This document shows, one piece after another, positions 1 to 11,016 of a stretch of DNA of 64,000 bases. The stretch is taken from assembly GCA_037039685.1 (NCBI GenBank), contig JAWNGF010000004.1, forward strand, positions 4,216,001-4,280,000, written 5' to 3'. This DNA is from Ceratobasidium sp. AG-K (lineage: Eukaryota > Basidiomycota > Agaricomycetes > Cantharellales > Ceratobasidiaceae). How positions within the stretch are numbered: the first letter of the stretch is position 1; each line of letters begins with the position of its first letter. Below the pieces are notes generated by a model. That model was not told the origin of the DNA and made no database searches. It worked only from the letters and a program-made list of their open reading frames with translations. A program made the position numbers and the translations under genes.

Positions 1-208
1 CCTGTTCTTCAGATGCAAGGGAGTCCCATGTTCTGATAACACTTGTAAGGCAACAGATCTCATGTTACTCTGGGAGGACAGAGAATAGGCTGCTTAAAAA
101 TGCAATCCACTCACATTTCATGGATTACCTGTGGGTGTTGGAATCCAATTGAAAACAATATAGGTACCCTCAACCCTTCAGTGGGAAGGTTACAACTTGG
201 AGGGCATT

Positions 209-715
209 TGTCACAAACTCCTCAGATTAGGGTTGTTTTTGACTAACAAGCGGCTGTTAGGCCTGAGAATCACTGAGAGGCTCCAAAAGATGTTGGATAA
301 CCTCCTCAGGGCAAAGTAGAGTGGGTAAACAACAAGGTAAATCATTCCTGGGAATCCAAGACAATTTCCCTTGCATCTTTTATAGCAAGCAGAAAAAAGG
401 AAGCACTATCTACATGGGGAAAGCACAATAGTCCAAAAGGAGCAAGAAAGGAACATCAGAACAGGAAGAGTGCGTAACACATGGGGATCGATGCGCAGCA
501 CTCCGGAAAGATCACACAGCAGTGATCACATGTCAATCATCTCCATGTACAGAGAAGCCGGGAGAAGAAATAACAAATGAGTAAGCATCAAAACAAACTA
601 CGTGGCAGCAAACAAGCACACAACAGGGGGAAAACAACAAACACAACAACAAAGGCAGTACACAAGCAATGAAGGCGCAGCACACAGACCATTGGCAGAA
701 GCAAGGCTTGTGACA
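209..715 (-). repeat. Solo LTR (copy A) of Ty3/gypsy family 1
   Basis: A 507-bp TG...CA element (TGTCACAA at the left end, TTGTGACA at the right) flanked by a perfect 5-bp target duplication GCATT at 204-208 and 716-720. It is the reverse complement of the LTR at 842-1350; the promoter TATAAAAG reads as its complement here, so the LTR lies on the minus strand. No internal region is attached, so this is a solo LTR left by LTR-LTR recombination. Confidence 0.92.
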
Positions 716-841
716 GCATTGTTTTCACTGCCAGGAGAACTTCCACCAAGGACCAAACCAATTTGTAAGTTCTGCAAGTGGTGGGCAAAAAGGGGGTATT
801 GAATCGCATTCTGGGCAGGAGCACTTTATACCCTAGCTTTG

Positions 842-1350
842 TGTTACAAGCCTTGCTCCTGATATTGGTCTGTATGCAGCACCTTCATTGCTTGTGGGCT
901 GCCTTTGTTATTGTGTTTGTTGTTCTCCCCCTGTTGTGTGCTTGTTGGTTGCCATGTAGTTTGTTTTGTTGTTCACACCTTTGTTATTTGCTTCTCTTGC
1001 TTAGCTTTTGTATAGGTGAATGAGTGGCATGTAATCTCCGGTCTGTGATTTTTCCAGAGTGCTGCACACCAATCCCCATGTGCTCTGCACTCTGATTGTT
1101 CTGATGTTCCTTTCATGCTGCTTTTGGACTGTTGTGCTTTCCCCATGTAGGCAGTGCTTCCTTTCTTGTGCTTGCTATAAAAGATGCAAGGAAACCGTCT
1201 TGGAATCCCAAGAACAAATTACCTTGTTGTTTATTCACTCTACTTCGCCCTGAGGAGGTTATCCAACATCTTTTGGCGCCTCTCAGTGACTATTAGGCCA
1301 AAGAGCCGCTCATTAGTCTCCAATAACCCTTCTCTGAGCAGGTTGTGGCA
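842..1350 (+). repeat. 5' LTR (copy B) of the gypsy family 1 tandem
   Basis: A 509-bp element beginning TGTTACAAG and ending GTTGTGGCA, homologous over its whole length to the other five LTR copies. It has a TATA box TATAAAAG at 1176-1183, which fixes its orientation. Gag-like sequence follows in the same orientation. The 5 bases before it (CTTTG) match neither the 5 bases after it nor those after the 3' LTR at 14773, so the outer target duplication is lost or the ends come from different insertions. Confidence 0.85.
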
Positions 1351-1675
1351 TGGTAAATCATTCTTGCTTGGCTGTAGCCATCCACATTGCCCCAAACAGG
1401 CCTTCTATCGCTCTCATCAGCTGCACATTGTCAAAGCCATCAACAGGCACATTCCTTGGTCCATCCCCAGTGGCAAAGCCAGCCCCATTCTCAACCCCAT
1501 CTTTGTCAAGCATGTCATCTTCTTCAGGCACCTCTATAGAGTGCAAATCAGCCACAGGACGATCAGTTTCCACCACAGGAACAAGGGAAAACTCTCCAGC
1601 ACAAGGCATAAAGGGCTGTCAACACCCAGAAAGCGAAATTACCTCAGGTGGAATGCACCTGTTCATTGACAAAGA

Positions 1676-3150
1676 TTGGGGAAAACTAGAGTGCGTCTAC
1701 AGTGCATTTTACAACCAATCAATCCAATCAAAGAACCCATTGAAATCTCTTGCATGATGGAAAATTGCACACAAACACTCCTGAAACACATCCAGGAGCT
1801 GGAAAACACCCTGAAGGCACACATAGAACAGGAGGTCAAATGGACCATCAAACAGGCAATCAATGCAGAAGCCCCTAAGCCAGCAATGCCCCTCACGTCA
1901 GGAGGGATCTCCTACATCTCACTGGAGGACACCCCTAGGCCCTCTCAGGCAATTGGGAGCTCCACTATGCACAATTACCAAGTCCCAACGCATTTTGGGT
2001 CAGAAGGTCCCTCAGGGAGCATCCCTCATTGCCCTACCATCAAAAGTGAATCCCCTGCGCCTTTGCAAGCATCTGAACACCCAAAGCAACCCTGAAACCT
2101 CCACCATTCATATTGGACAGGGAAAAGGAAGGAGCAAGGCTCTGGAGGATGACAATAAATCAATCTGCTCTCTTGGCTCCTATGGGAAGACCCCAGATCC
2201 CAATCCCACTACAGACCCCACATCAGCCATGTTTCCCAGCCATGAGACGCTCTCCAGAAGCCCAGGAGAAGCATGAGGCCATGGAGATGATGGGAGAGCC
2301 TCTGGGTGGCTCTTTAACTTCTCCTTTGAGCACTTTGATCCAAGGATTAAGCCAGACCCCTGGTGCTTCTATTCCCAAATCCAAGATCCCCAGCCCTGAG
2401 AAGTATGATGGCAAGAAGGGCCCTGGAGCAGAATTGTTTATGCTGGAATGCAAGGCCTATTTCCTTGCCAACCAATCTTCCTTTCCCTCTGATCATTCTC
2501 ATGTCACCTATGTGCTGATGAACCTGAACGAAGGCCAGTAGCATCATTGGGGGCAGTTCTACCTCAACAAGCTTGTCAATGGAGATGCAGACCCCCTCCT
2601 GACCAGCTGGACTGCTTTTGGATCAGGATTCATCTCCCAGTGGTCCAATCCTGCAGCAAAACAAGTGGCAGAGCAGAAGATTCACGCTTTAACTCAAACC
2701 TGCTCAGCCATCAATTAAACCACCGACTTCCGCATGACGGTGGGTGATCTGGAGTGCCAGTATGAACCCCTGATGGCTGCATTCCACCAAGGACTCAAGC
2801 CAGAAGTCCCCCAGGAGCTGATTGAGTTCACAGTCACTCAAAACATCACTACCCTTGATTGGCTCATTTCCACTGCTTGCCTCATCAATAACATGCTGTT
2901 TGAAGCTTGCCATGCCTCAGGGACCATCCCCACCACATCTAGACCCACTCAGGGCGAGTCCGTGGGCTTTGTTACCTAGGAAATCTAGGACAGGCATTGC
3001 ACTGTAGGCCAACGCATCAAATGCGGCGGAAATCACAAGTTTGAGTATTGCAAGACTGGATGGCCTGTGGATTCCCCCAAGGAGTTTGGAAAAGCTGGGA
3101 CCATTGAGGAAGCTGTGGAGACCTCTCATGAGCCAGGAAAGGTCTAGGGC
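1676..3150 (+). pseudogene. Gag of gypsy family 1, copy 1 (broken)
   Basis: A Gag-like polyprotein spread over several frames: an N-terminal helical segment (about 1745-1880), a proline/serine-rich stretch, a capsid-like segment (about 2390-2900) and a degenerate zinc knuckle at about 2997-3055 (C-x-x-G-x-x-x-x-C-G-G-x-H-K-F-E-x-C). Gag packages the element RNA into virus-like particles. Copy 2 carries the same series of segments at 8980-10505, which supports the assignment. Frameshifts and in-frame stops (for example TAG at 2539-2541 and TAA at 2716-2718) show it is dead. The start codon is not certain. Confidence 0.7.
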
Positions 3151-3171
3151 ACTGCTGTACTGTGTCTGCAT

Positions 3172-4325
3172 GTGTATGCCTTGTCCAGATGTGCAGATCA
3201 CATGGCAGAAGAGCCTCTTCCTTCACTGATGATGAAGGAGGATCAATTTTTGGGCTTCTCTGCTATGATCAGTGCTTCCTTCCTTGAGAAACACAAAGAC
3301 GTGCTTCTTGATGACCCTAGCCTTGACACTGTGATGTCTGCTGCATCTGAACCTGCTAAAATGACGCATTCCATTGCTCAGAAGTTCAAGGATTACACTC
3401 TAAGCAATTGAGTTTTGTTTTACCAAGGCAGAATTTGTTGTTCCAGATGAACCTGAGCTCAAACAGGAGTTGCTATTTCATTTCCATGATACTCCAGCCA
3501 CCAGTCACCAGGGACATGCAAGAACTCTAGAGCTGATATCTAGGCACTACTACTGGCCTGCTATGAAGTTTCAAGTTAATCACTCTGGGTATTCCTGCAA
3601 AATCTGCCAAAGGAGTAATGGCACAGACATGCATGCTCCCCTTGAGTTATTGCCTATTCTTGCTGGTCCTCAGGAGGACATTTCCTACACTCTCATCGTC
3701 CAACTTCCCAAGAGCAAGGGCCTTGACAGCATCCTTGTTGTTGATTGCTTCTCCAAAATGGTGCATTTCATCCCCTGCAAAGAGTCCTCAACAGCTGAAG
3801 ATGTTGCAGAGCTCTTCCTGAAGAATGTTTGGCATCTCCCTGGCACTCCTAAGCAAAGTGTTTCAGACAGAGCCTCAACTTTCAACAGCAAATTCCTCAA
3901 GGCCCTATACAAGGTGCTGCAAATTGACCCAGCCTTCTTCACTGACTACCACCCACAGACTGATGGTCAAACTGAGCAACTGAACCAATGGCCAGAGGTG
4001 TATTTGCAAGCTTTCATCAATCACAGGCAGACCAACTGGGTAGATTTGTTGCCTCTTGCAGAGTTCTGTCCCAACAACTCCAAGAGTGAAGCTACAGGAT
4101 TTTCTCCCTTTGAGCTTGTTTATTGGCGTTCTCCTGCAATTTCTCTGAGTCTAGAACCGATTGGAACACCAGTTGCTGATGAGAGGGCTGCAGAACTCAG
4201 GGCTGTGATTAAGGAGGTCCAGGCCAGGCTGAAATGGACTCAGGAACACTACAAAGCAGTAGATCATGGAGTTTCTTTGCTGGAATTTGCAGTTGGTGAT
4301 TAAGTTTGGTTGCTAGGCACACACA
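3172..4325 (+). pseudogene. RNase H tail plus integrase of gypsy family 1, copy 1
   Basis: After a short stretch matching the end of the RNase H/spacer region in copy 2, a 277-codon frame at 3470-4303 carries an integrase. Visible parts are the H-H-C-C zinc-binding region (ending C-K-I-C-Q at about 3595-3612), the second catalytic Asp in VSDRAS, the Glu in DGQTEQLNQ after the YHPQTDGQ motif, and the conserved SKMVHFIPC strand. The first catalytic Asp, normally in an M-D-F-I type strand, is replaced (Y-T-L-I), so the enzyme should be inactive. A stop (TAA at 4301-4303) and then the MULE at 4335 cut it off from the chromodomain that resumes at 7886. Confidence 0.85.
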
Positions 4326-4334
4326 TCAAATCCC

Positions 4335-4465
4335 GGGCAGTCAGTGCTCCCATCACAGCCACCCTATTGGGACTAGTCTCAAACATAAAGAAGCATCTGT
4401 TTGGCTTCTGACATGGCTTCCACTGACTCCAGCAAGACGGCCTGCACACGGCCGGTGCCACTTGG
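4335..4465 (+). repeat. Left terminal inverted repeat of the MULE
   Basis: 131 bp, reverse-complement match to 7746-7876 with scattered mismatches. The 9-bp duplication TCAAATCCC lies immediately outside. Confidence 0.92.
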
Positions 4466-4738
4466 TAATTCCAAGGCATAGCTACTGCTGCTGAGTAATG
4501 CCAGGGCAGCTCATGTGCCCTCTTTGTTGAACATCATTTGTACTACTACCTAATTAGTCACTCTATATACTACATTGGGAGCAGTCCATGTCCATTCAAT
4601 TTGCACCTGTTATCACGCCTGGAAATATTGGAGAAAAAACAGGGAAAGCAACTGTGGTTTTGAACTCAAAGGTTAGAGCCAGCATAACGACTGAAACCAT
4701 GCTTATGTTGATGTTAACAGGTTCCGCTTGCTAAACTG

Positions 4739-7581
4739 GTGTTTTCCAAAGCTCAGCGCACGTCAGTTGACAACCTATACGCCTCTGCATCAAGCGAAGT
4801 CATAGACAAGCACTTTGAGGACTCACAACAAGCTGATGCGGAGCGCCTGTTGGCATTGCACGGGCTTGACCCCCTCTCTTTAGACGCACCAGGGACCAAA
4901 TGGACAACACAGTGGAGTAATAATAGCAATGAGAAGCATATACATGTCTTATTACAGTGGTACATACATATTTGCCTTCAACATGGCCACTGCTCACATT
5001 GTGAAAAAGCCACTGTGGCTACGATCACACTTTACAACATAGAACAAAGCGGCGCACACCATTTGAGTTCATGGGGTGCCTAGCACACATTGAGATCATT
5101 ACTGAACGGTCAACAGGCAAGATTTGGCAACTGCATGGAGCCCCCGAACACAATCCAGAGTGCCATAAGGCTACTCTCCAGTGCTTTCCCTCTCTCCCCT
5201 TGCATCCAAGTGTACTTGAGATTGCACTGGAGCAAGTGCATAATGGAGCAATGTCAGTACAGTCCAAAATACCTATTCCTAAATGCTCACAATCCTCAAT
5301 CTTGGATTTCTGAAATCCGTGAGCAGAACTGTGAGATGGTCGCTGGCCAACGATATTGTGATCAGTTTGATTCTCTTGGGCAATACCGGTATCTCCTATG
5401 TCACTACAACTCAGCAACTATATACACTCAGTACTTCTGAGCACAAGGTATCAACATTAAAGAGCAGCCACACTGTAACATCCATAATTGGCTTGATCCC
5501 CAATCCACATTGTACAACCCAACACTTGCCCAAGCCATTTTCCACTACTCCACCCAGACTGACAAAGAAAACTGGCTCGAGGTCTGCATTGCAACAGACG
5601 AGATGAAAGAAGCTGCATGGCGCTATGGCCACCACAAGCAAATCCTCCTTGATGGGACATTTGGAGTCTGTGATTGGAGGTTACTGTTGTTCATTGTGGT
5701 GGGAGTTGATGAGCAAAACCACAGTGTACCTTTGGCCTTCCTCCTTTTTTCAGCCCGAACTGGAAACAAATCCACAGCCGGGGGATACAACACTTCCATC
5801 CTCATCAAGTTGTTGTCCCAATGGAGGGACATGGTCTCATCATACCATCAAGCCGAGTTTCAAACCGGCTGTTGCCATTACGGACACAGATTTCAAGGAG
5901 CAGGGGGCGTTATTGGGTGTCTTTTGCAACATTCCCCTGTTGATCTGTCAATTCCACCTACATCAGTCATGGACCAACCACCGAGCCAAAACCCTGCCCA
6001 AGGGCTTACCTGGTGCATCAACTATTTGGGATTGACTTGTTGCACTTGAGAATCAACTCGTGTGGTCAATGGACTTTGCATGCGCCCGGGATTTAGTGCA
6101 CCAGGAGATCAAGACACTAAATTGCATGTTAGCCAGCCCCATGCTTGCAGCTGCTGCAGCAAGAGCGCTCTCATATGTTTGATATTTGACCTCCTACTGG
6201 TTAACACATGCACTATGGCAGAGCTGGTCAGAATACGGGCGGTTGACCGCAGTGGCAATCATTGGGGTCCCACCCAAGGGGGTAATTCCGACGACTAACC
6301 ACCTTGAGTTGTTCAACAGGTTACTCAGGCACAGGCACTTGAAACATTGGTCCCATGGGGGGCGTTGGGTCCAAGCCAACACACTCGTTAACACGCTGGT
6401 GACCAAAATTGCGCCCAGCGTCTTCCAGCAACAACACCTCAAGGAGGAGGAGCAGGTTATGCTCATGCGGGCCCTTCAGGGGGTCCCAGGGGTGAGCCAG
6501 CTCCTTGGCAACACCCAGCGTAAACCCATCAAGCCCCCAGTTGCATTTCTGCAGCTTGATGCAAAGCAAGACTACAAAGCAGCACTGCTGCTTGAAGCAA
6601 ATTGAGTCAGTACCCCGGTCATCCAACAGACCAGTATTCAACTCACCTGCCTCTTGTTGAACTTGGCCGACACCTCCGGAGCCCCCGTTGCATACTTGGT
6701 CTGGTTTGGGTACAACTCAAGCACGTTGTGCACGTGTGCCAATTTCCAGCAGCGCAGTGGGGCCTGCAAACATATGCGGGCAGGGCTGTCCTTTGTGCGT
6801 GCTTGCCACACATGGGCTCTGCAGTACCAGCCATATGAGCCGATTGTGTACACGCCTGACATTGTGCTACCCACCAATAAGGCAGTGGCAATCCGCCTCC
6901 GCTCCGCTGCCAATTGATATATACTGGTTGGGCGACACAATTCTTTGAGTGAAGCCACAAGTGGGTTGAAAATGGGCCATTCTCAGGCCACTGCACATAC
7001 GGCAGTCTTGCAAGCAGCGTGTCACGTTGACAAGGCCTCACATGGCGGGCTTTTGGGTGACCTGCACAATCTGGGGGATGAGAGTGACCTTGGTTGGGTA
7101 GATCACAAAGAGGGGAGTGAGAGTGATGGGTGGTCATCAGGCTATGAGATCAACAAAGTCAGTTCAACTGAATGAGTCCATCACCACCCCAGCGCTTATC
7201 AACTAATCCCTTTGTTCGTAGCCCAAAAACACGAGCGCGCAGGGGCTTTCCAAGCAGATGATTGTGCAAGCAACTTACACCATGAAAAAAACAATCCACT
7301 TGGTCCCGAGCTTGCATGCTGCACTCAACCATGTACAACCTTGTGACCTGGAAGTCTCAATGCACCAGCATGAGTATGAGCAATACGCTGATGCGCTCAA
7401 GTCATTGACCTCCAGGATACGTGGCCTCCTTTGCCAAACTTTTTTTTTGGTTACCGCCAATGCAAAGCCAGATTCAACCCTTGACTCAACACAACACGTC
7501 CACCGCCCCTATTCCCGCATCACCAGAAAGGCGACTGTACCAAAAGGACTTGCGTGGTTTCCACTAGAAAAGTGTATATAA
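4739..7581 (+). pseudogene. MULE transposase with SWIM zinc finger (frame-broken)
   Basis: Coding similarity runs over several frames. An N-terminal block (about 4739-5083) is followed by a conserved block with a HNPECHKA motif (about 5145-5168). The MULE DDE core follows: first Asp in LLDGTFG (about 5650-5670), second in TDTDFKEQ with a later QFHLHQSW motif (about 5880-5975), and the acidic third residue in HLELFN (about 6300-6320). A C-terminal SWIM finger C-T-C-A-N-F-Q-Q...C-K-H lies at about 6735-6775, then an acidic tail to about 7175 and a last block at 7258-7581. Frameshifts near 5840 and 6040 and a TGA at about 5440 interrupt it; a few gaps could be short introns, but the DDE core itself changes frame. 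This transposase would cut and paste the element by its terminal repeats. Confidence 0.85.
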
Positions 7582-7745
7582 ACTTTATTTATTATCATAC
7601 AATAGGATCGACTCTAATCAGCTTTACATTATAAGTAATAATGGCTATTTACACATTGAAATGAAGGAGGCCTTTTGACTTAGGCCTGCACGTACACAGC
7701 CAGCAATGAGCACAGCAACCAGTTGGCATAGGTATTATAGAAGTG

Positions 7746-7876
7746 CCAAGTGGCACCGGCCATGTGCGGGCCATCTTGCCTGAGTCAGTGGAAGCCAATG
7801 TGGGAGCCGAACAGATGCTTCTTTATGTTTGAGACTAGTCCCAATATGGTGGCTGTCATGGGAGCACTGACTGCCC
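7746..7876 (-). repeat. Right terminal inverted repeat of the MULE
   Basis: 131 bp, inverted copy of 4335-4465, followed immediately by the second TCAAATCCC duplication at 7877-7885. Confidence 0.92.
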
Positions 7877-7885
7877 TCAAATCCC

Positions 7886-8246
7886 AGGCCCCAACAAGAA
7901 GCTAGACCACAAGCGATATGGCCCCTTCCATGTGCTGGAACACATAGGCTCTCATGCTTATTGCTTGGAGCTGCCTGACACTATGAAGATTCATGATGTT
8001 TTCCATGTTGCTCTGCTCTCTGAAGTGAAGGAGGACATTGATTTCAAGCAAACCTTCCAACAACCACCCTCTGTGCTCACAGAAGATGGAGAGCACGTCT
8101 ATGGGGTTGACAAACTGATCAATTGGAAGCTGGAAGATGGAATCTGGAAGTACAGGGTTTGTTGGCAAGGCTATGGGCCGCTTGATGACACTTTTGAGCC
8201 TGCTTCTGATCTTGTGCATTTGGAGGACAAATTGCAGGACTTCTAG
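7886..8246 (+). pseudogene. Integrase C-terminus and chromodomain of gypsy copy 1
   Basis: After the MULE the gypsy reading resumes with the KKLDHKRYGPF region, then the conserved KIHDVFHVALLSEV segment and a chromodomain (about 8100-8246: KLEDGIWKYRVCWQGYG followed by DDTFEPASDL). In chromoviruses this domain at the end of integrase steers integration to marked chromatin. The frame ends at TAG 8244-8246. A one-base shift is needed to join the sequence before the MULE with that after it, so the host element already had a frame break or gained one later. Confidence 0.85.
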
Positions 8247-8418
8247 GCCAACTTCCCTGATGCCCCACTGCCAGACAACCTTGTTCCAAGTGTCCTGCCC
8301 AAGGATAAAAAGGCAGCAAGCAAACGCCGGTCTAACACCTGCAAAACCTGCATTCTTGTGTCCCTTGCCTCCCTCAAGCTCTCTAAACTCTTTGAACACC
8401 CCTACACTTCTGTCCATC

Positions 8419-8910
8419 ATGTCCATTCATCATCCCCACAATGAGACCCCCCACAACAGCTGGGGAAGCCTGGACACATATCTCCACTACATGCCAGAAG
8501 GCTTCAAGAGCAAACTGGACTCAGGCATCCACTTCCCTGTGCAGTGGTCCCTTCTATTGCTGGCAACATTTTATTGCCTGTGATTTCCACAAGTTCCACA
8601 AGGTCATTGCTTGGCATTGCTACAAAGCTGCCTCCTGGAGATCAAAGTATCCTTATCCCAGTACATAGACCACTTCTACATTGGAAACAACAAGGAATCG
8701 CACATTTCTTTTGATTGTCTTGAGCTCAGAGAAGACCCAGCGCCCCATCCACCCCTTCTCCAATACCTAGAGCCCAAACTGCTTGTAGAGGAGCCTGTTG
8801 CAAGTTGTGGATGGTTTCCAGCGGCTCCAGTTGCTTCTGATTGGGGCAGCAATTTCCAAGTAGGCTGGGGCAAGCAGCAGTGGTCCATTGACTCCACCAA
8901 TGGGCCATTT
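8419..8910 (+). pseudogene. Extra ORF after the chromodomain, copy 1 (damaged)
   Basis: Starts at ATG 8419 with MSIHHPHN and a block containing LDTYLHYMPEGFKSKLDSG. After an internal deletion of roughly 120 bp relative to copy 2 and frame changes, it continues with QYIDHFYIGNNKESHISFD, an acidic LREDP segment, and a C-terminal SCGWFPAAPVASDWGSNFQV block. The same order of blocks is found at 13164-14284 in copy 2, so it is a conserved part of the element and not chance. I do not recognise its family. Confidence 0.6.
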
Positions 8911-8979
8911 TACATTTGCTTTGTGAACACCCAAAGGCAACCCTGAACCCTCTGCTGCTCATATTGGACAGGGCAAAGC

Positions 8980-10505
8980 AAGGAATAAGGCTCTGGAGGA
9001 TGACAATCAATAACCTTGGCTCCTATGGGGAGACCACAGATCCCAATCCCACTCCAGACCCACCTCAGCCATGTTTCCCAGCCATGAGATGCTCTCCAGA
9101 AGCCCAGGAGAAGCATGAGGCCATGGAGATGATGGGGGGGCTCTGGGGCACTCTCTAACAGCTCCTTTGAGCACTTTGATCCAAGGATTAAGCCAGACCC
9201 CTGGTGCTTCCATCCCCAAATCCAAGAGCCCCAGCCCTGAGAAGTATGATGGCAAGAAGGGCCCTGGAGCAGAATTGTTTATGTTGGGATGCAAGGCCTA
9301 TTTCCTTGCCAACCAGTCTTCCTTTCCTTCTGATCATTCCAAGACCACCTATGTTCTCATGAACCTGAAAGATGGTCAGCCTCATCTCTGGGGTCAATTC
9401 TACCTCAGCAAACTTGTCAATGGCAATGCCAACCCTCTCCTATCCAGCTGAACCACTTTTGAGTCAGGATTCATCTCTCAGTGGTCTGATCCTGCAGCAC
9501 AGCAAGTTGCAGAGTGCAAAATCCACTCTCTGACTCAAACCTGCTTGACTAGCAACTATTCCATGGACTTCCGCATCATCATGAGTGACCTAGAGTGGCA
9601 TGACAAGGCCCTGATGGCAGCATTCCACCAAGGACTGACACCAGAAGTCCGCCAGAAGCTGATTGAGTTCATGTCACAAGCCTTACTCCTAACAATGATC
9701 TGTGTGCTGTGCCTTCATTGCTTGTTGGCTGCCTTTGTTGTTGTGTATGTTGTTTTCCCCCTGTTGTGTGTTTGTTGGCTGCCACGTAGTTTGTTTTGTT
9801 GCTTACTTCTTTCTTATTGCTTCTCTCCCTTAGCCCTTTCTGCACGTGGATTATCGGCATGTATCGTTCAGTCCATGATTTTTCTGGAGCGTTGTGCATT
9901 GATTCCCATGTGCTTTGCGGTCTTCTTGTTCTGATGTCCCTTTCATGCTTCTTTTGGACTGTTGTGCTTTCCCCATGTAGATAGTGCTTCCTTTCTTCTG
10001 CTTACTATAAAGGATGCAAGGGCAATTGTCCTGGAACCTCAAGAACAATTTACCCTGTTGTTTACCCACTCTACTTTGCCCTGAGGAGGTTATCCAACAT
10101 CTTTGGAGCCTCTCAGTGATTCTCAGGCATAAGAGCTGCTCATTAGTCTCAAACAACCCCTCTCTGAGCAGGTTGTGACAGTTCACCATCACTCATAACA
10201 TCACCACCTTGGATCAGCTCCTTTCTACCACTTTTGTCATTGACATCACACTATTTGAAGCTCGCCACACCACAGGGACCATCCCAGCCACTCCAAGACC
10301 TGCTCAGGGCACCTCCACAGGCTTTGTTACCCAGGAAATCAAGGACACGCATTGCACCGCTGGGCAATGCATCAAATGTGGCGGAAATCGCAAGTTTGAA
10401 GACTGCAAGACTGGACAGTGCATGGAAACATCAAAAAAGGAGTTTGGAAGAGCTGGAACCATTGAGGAAGTTGTGGAAGCCTCTCATCAGTTGGGACAAG
10501 TCTAG
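8980..10505 (+). pseudogene. Gag of gypsy family 1, copy 2, split by a solo LTR
   Basis: Parallel to 2110-3150 in copy 1, with shared blocks such as SPEKYDGKKGPGAELF and AYFLANQSSFPSDHS. The LTR at 9672-10180 interrupts it with a GTTCA duplication. The frame then resumes and ends with a zinc knuckle (C-I-K-C-G-G-N-R-K-F-E-D-C at about 10369-10407, His replaced by Arg) and a KKEFGRAGTIEE tail. Stops before the insertion (for example the TGA at 9449-9451) show further decay. Confidence 0.75.
9672..10180 (+). repeat. Solo LTR (copy C) inside gag of copy 2
   Basis: 509 bp, TGTCACAAG...GGTTGTGACA, with a perfect 5-bp target duplication GTTCA at 9667-9671 and 10181-10185. Orientation is plus (CTATAAAG-type promoter box near 10006). 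It splits the gag reading frame, so it inserted after copy 2 was in place. Confidence 0.93.
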
Positions 10506-10599
10506 GGTGCTGTTGTGCTGTGTTGACATGCACCAAATATCCTCCTTTGCCTTTAGAACCTCCATATTATGTTGCTCTTCACAAAAATACAGCCCCCAT

Positions 10600-11003
10600 T
10601 CTACCTATTGACAGTGAGGTAATCACAGACTCATATTCCGCTTTGCTTGACTTCATCTGCCAACTTCATTGACCCCCAGTTAGCTTGTTGCCACTCCGAG
10701 ACTCTCACTGAGCTACCAGCAGCACGCCAAGTTGTTGGAATCATTGGCAAAGAAGTCAGGGACTCCATCAGATTCAATTGCTGGTTCAAATTCACTGCCC
10801 TGTCACATTCTTTCACTCAAACCTTTTACTGCTTGCTTCACGGAGACAGAGACATGATTCTAGGAATGCCCTGGTTACAAGAAGCGCACCCTGACATCAA
10901 TTTGTCCATTCTTGAGGTTCTTCCACACAAATCTGTGGAGTCTAGGCTGGCAGAAGTGTCCTCCTTCACAAAATTGTTCCCCCAACATTTCATGACTTCC
11001 TGA
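10600..11003 (+). pseudogene. Aspartic protease region of gypsy copy 2
   Basis: A 118-codon frame at 10647-11003 has a retropepsin-like layout: an altered N-terminal segment ASFID-type (SSANFIDPQL, normally preceded by the catalytic D-S-G that is not seen in frame) and a C-terminal flap region LGMPWLQEAHPDI at about 10860-10900. This enzyme would process Gag-Pol. The missing catalytic triplet and stops imply loss of function. Confidence 0.65.
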
Positions 11004-11016
11004 GCATCTTTGGCAA

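Larger units (their letters stand above)
4335..7876 (+). mobile_element. MULE (Mutator-like) DNA transposon, complete ends
   Basis: A 3542-bp element inside gypsy copy 1. Its ends are near-identical inverted repeats (4335-4465 and 7746-7876, starting GGGCAGTCAGTGCTCCCAT). It is flanked by a perfect 9-bp target duplication TCAAATCCC at 4326-4334 and 7877-7885. Nine bases is the typical target duplication size for MULEs, and the interior encodes a MULE transposase with a SWIM zinc finger. The element lies in the same direction as the host gypsy. Frame breaks in the transposase suggest it no longer moves by itself. Confidence 0.93.
842..8930 (+). mobile_element. Ty3/gypsy chromovirus family 1, internal copy 1 (defective)
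   Basis: Order seen: LTR, gag with a zinc knuckle, a jump directly to the region after RNase H, integrase, a MULE insertion, chromodomain, an extra ORF, then an abrupt join (about 8900-8930) to the gag of a second copy. Protease, RT and most of RNase H are missing: the sequence after the zinc knuckle (about 3150-3180) joins to sequence that in copy 2 lies at about 12310. All reading frames carry stops or frameshifts, so the copy is inactive. The 3' limit is approximate because no LTR or polypurine tract separates the copies. Confidence 0.8.

Noticed and set aside
764..820. Possible zinc-knuckle (C-K-F-C-K-W) between LTR copies A and B
   Set aside because: Only two Cys are placed correctly and the frame ends at once; too short to support a Gag remnant.
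1358..1609. Minus-strand ORF of 83 codons in the gag leader
   Set aside because: Acidic composition is curious, but there is no second copy to test it (copy 2 lacks this region), and it lies antisense to element sequence.
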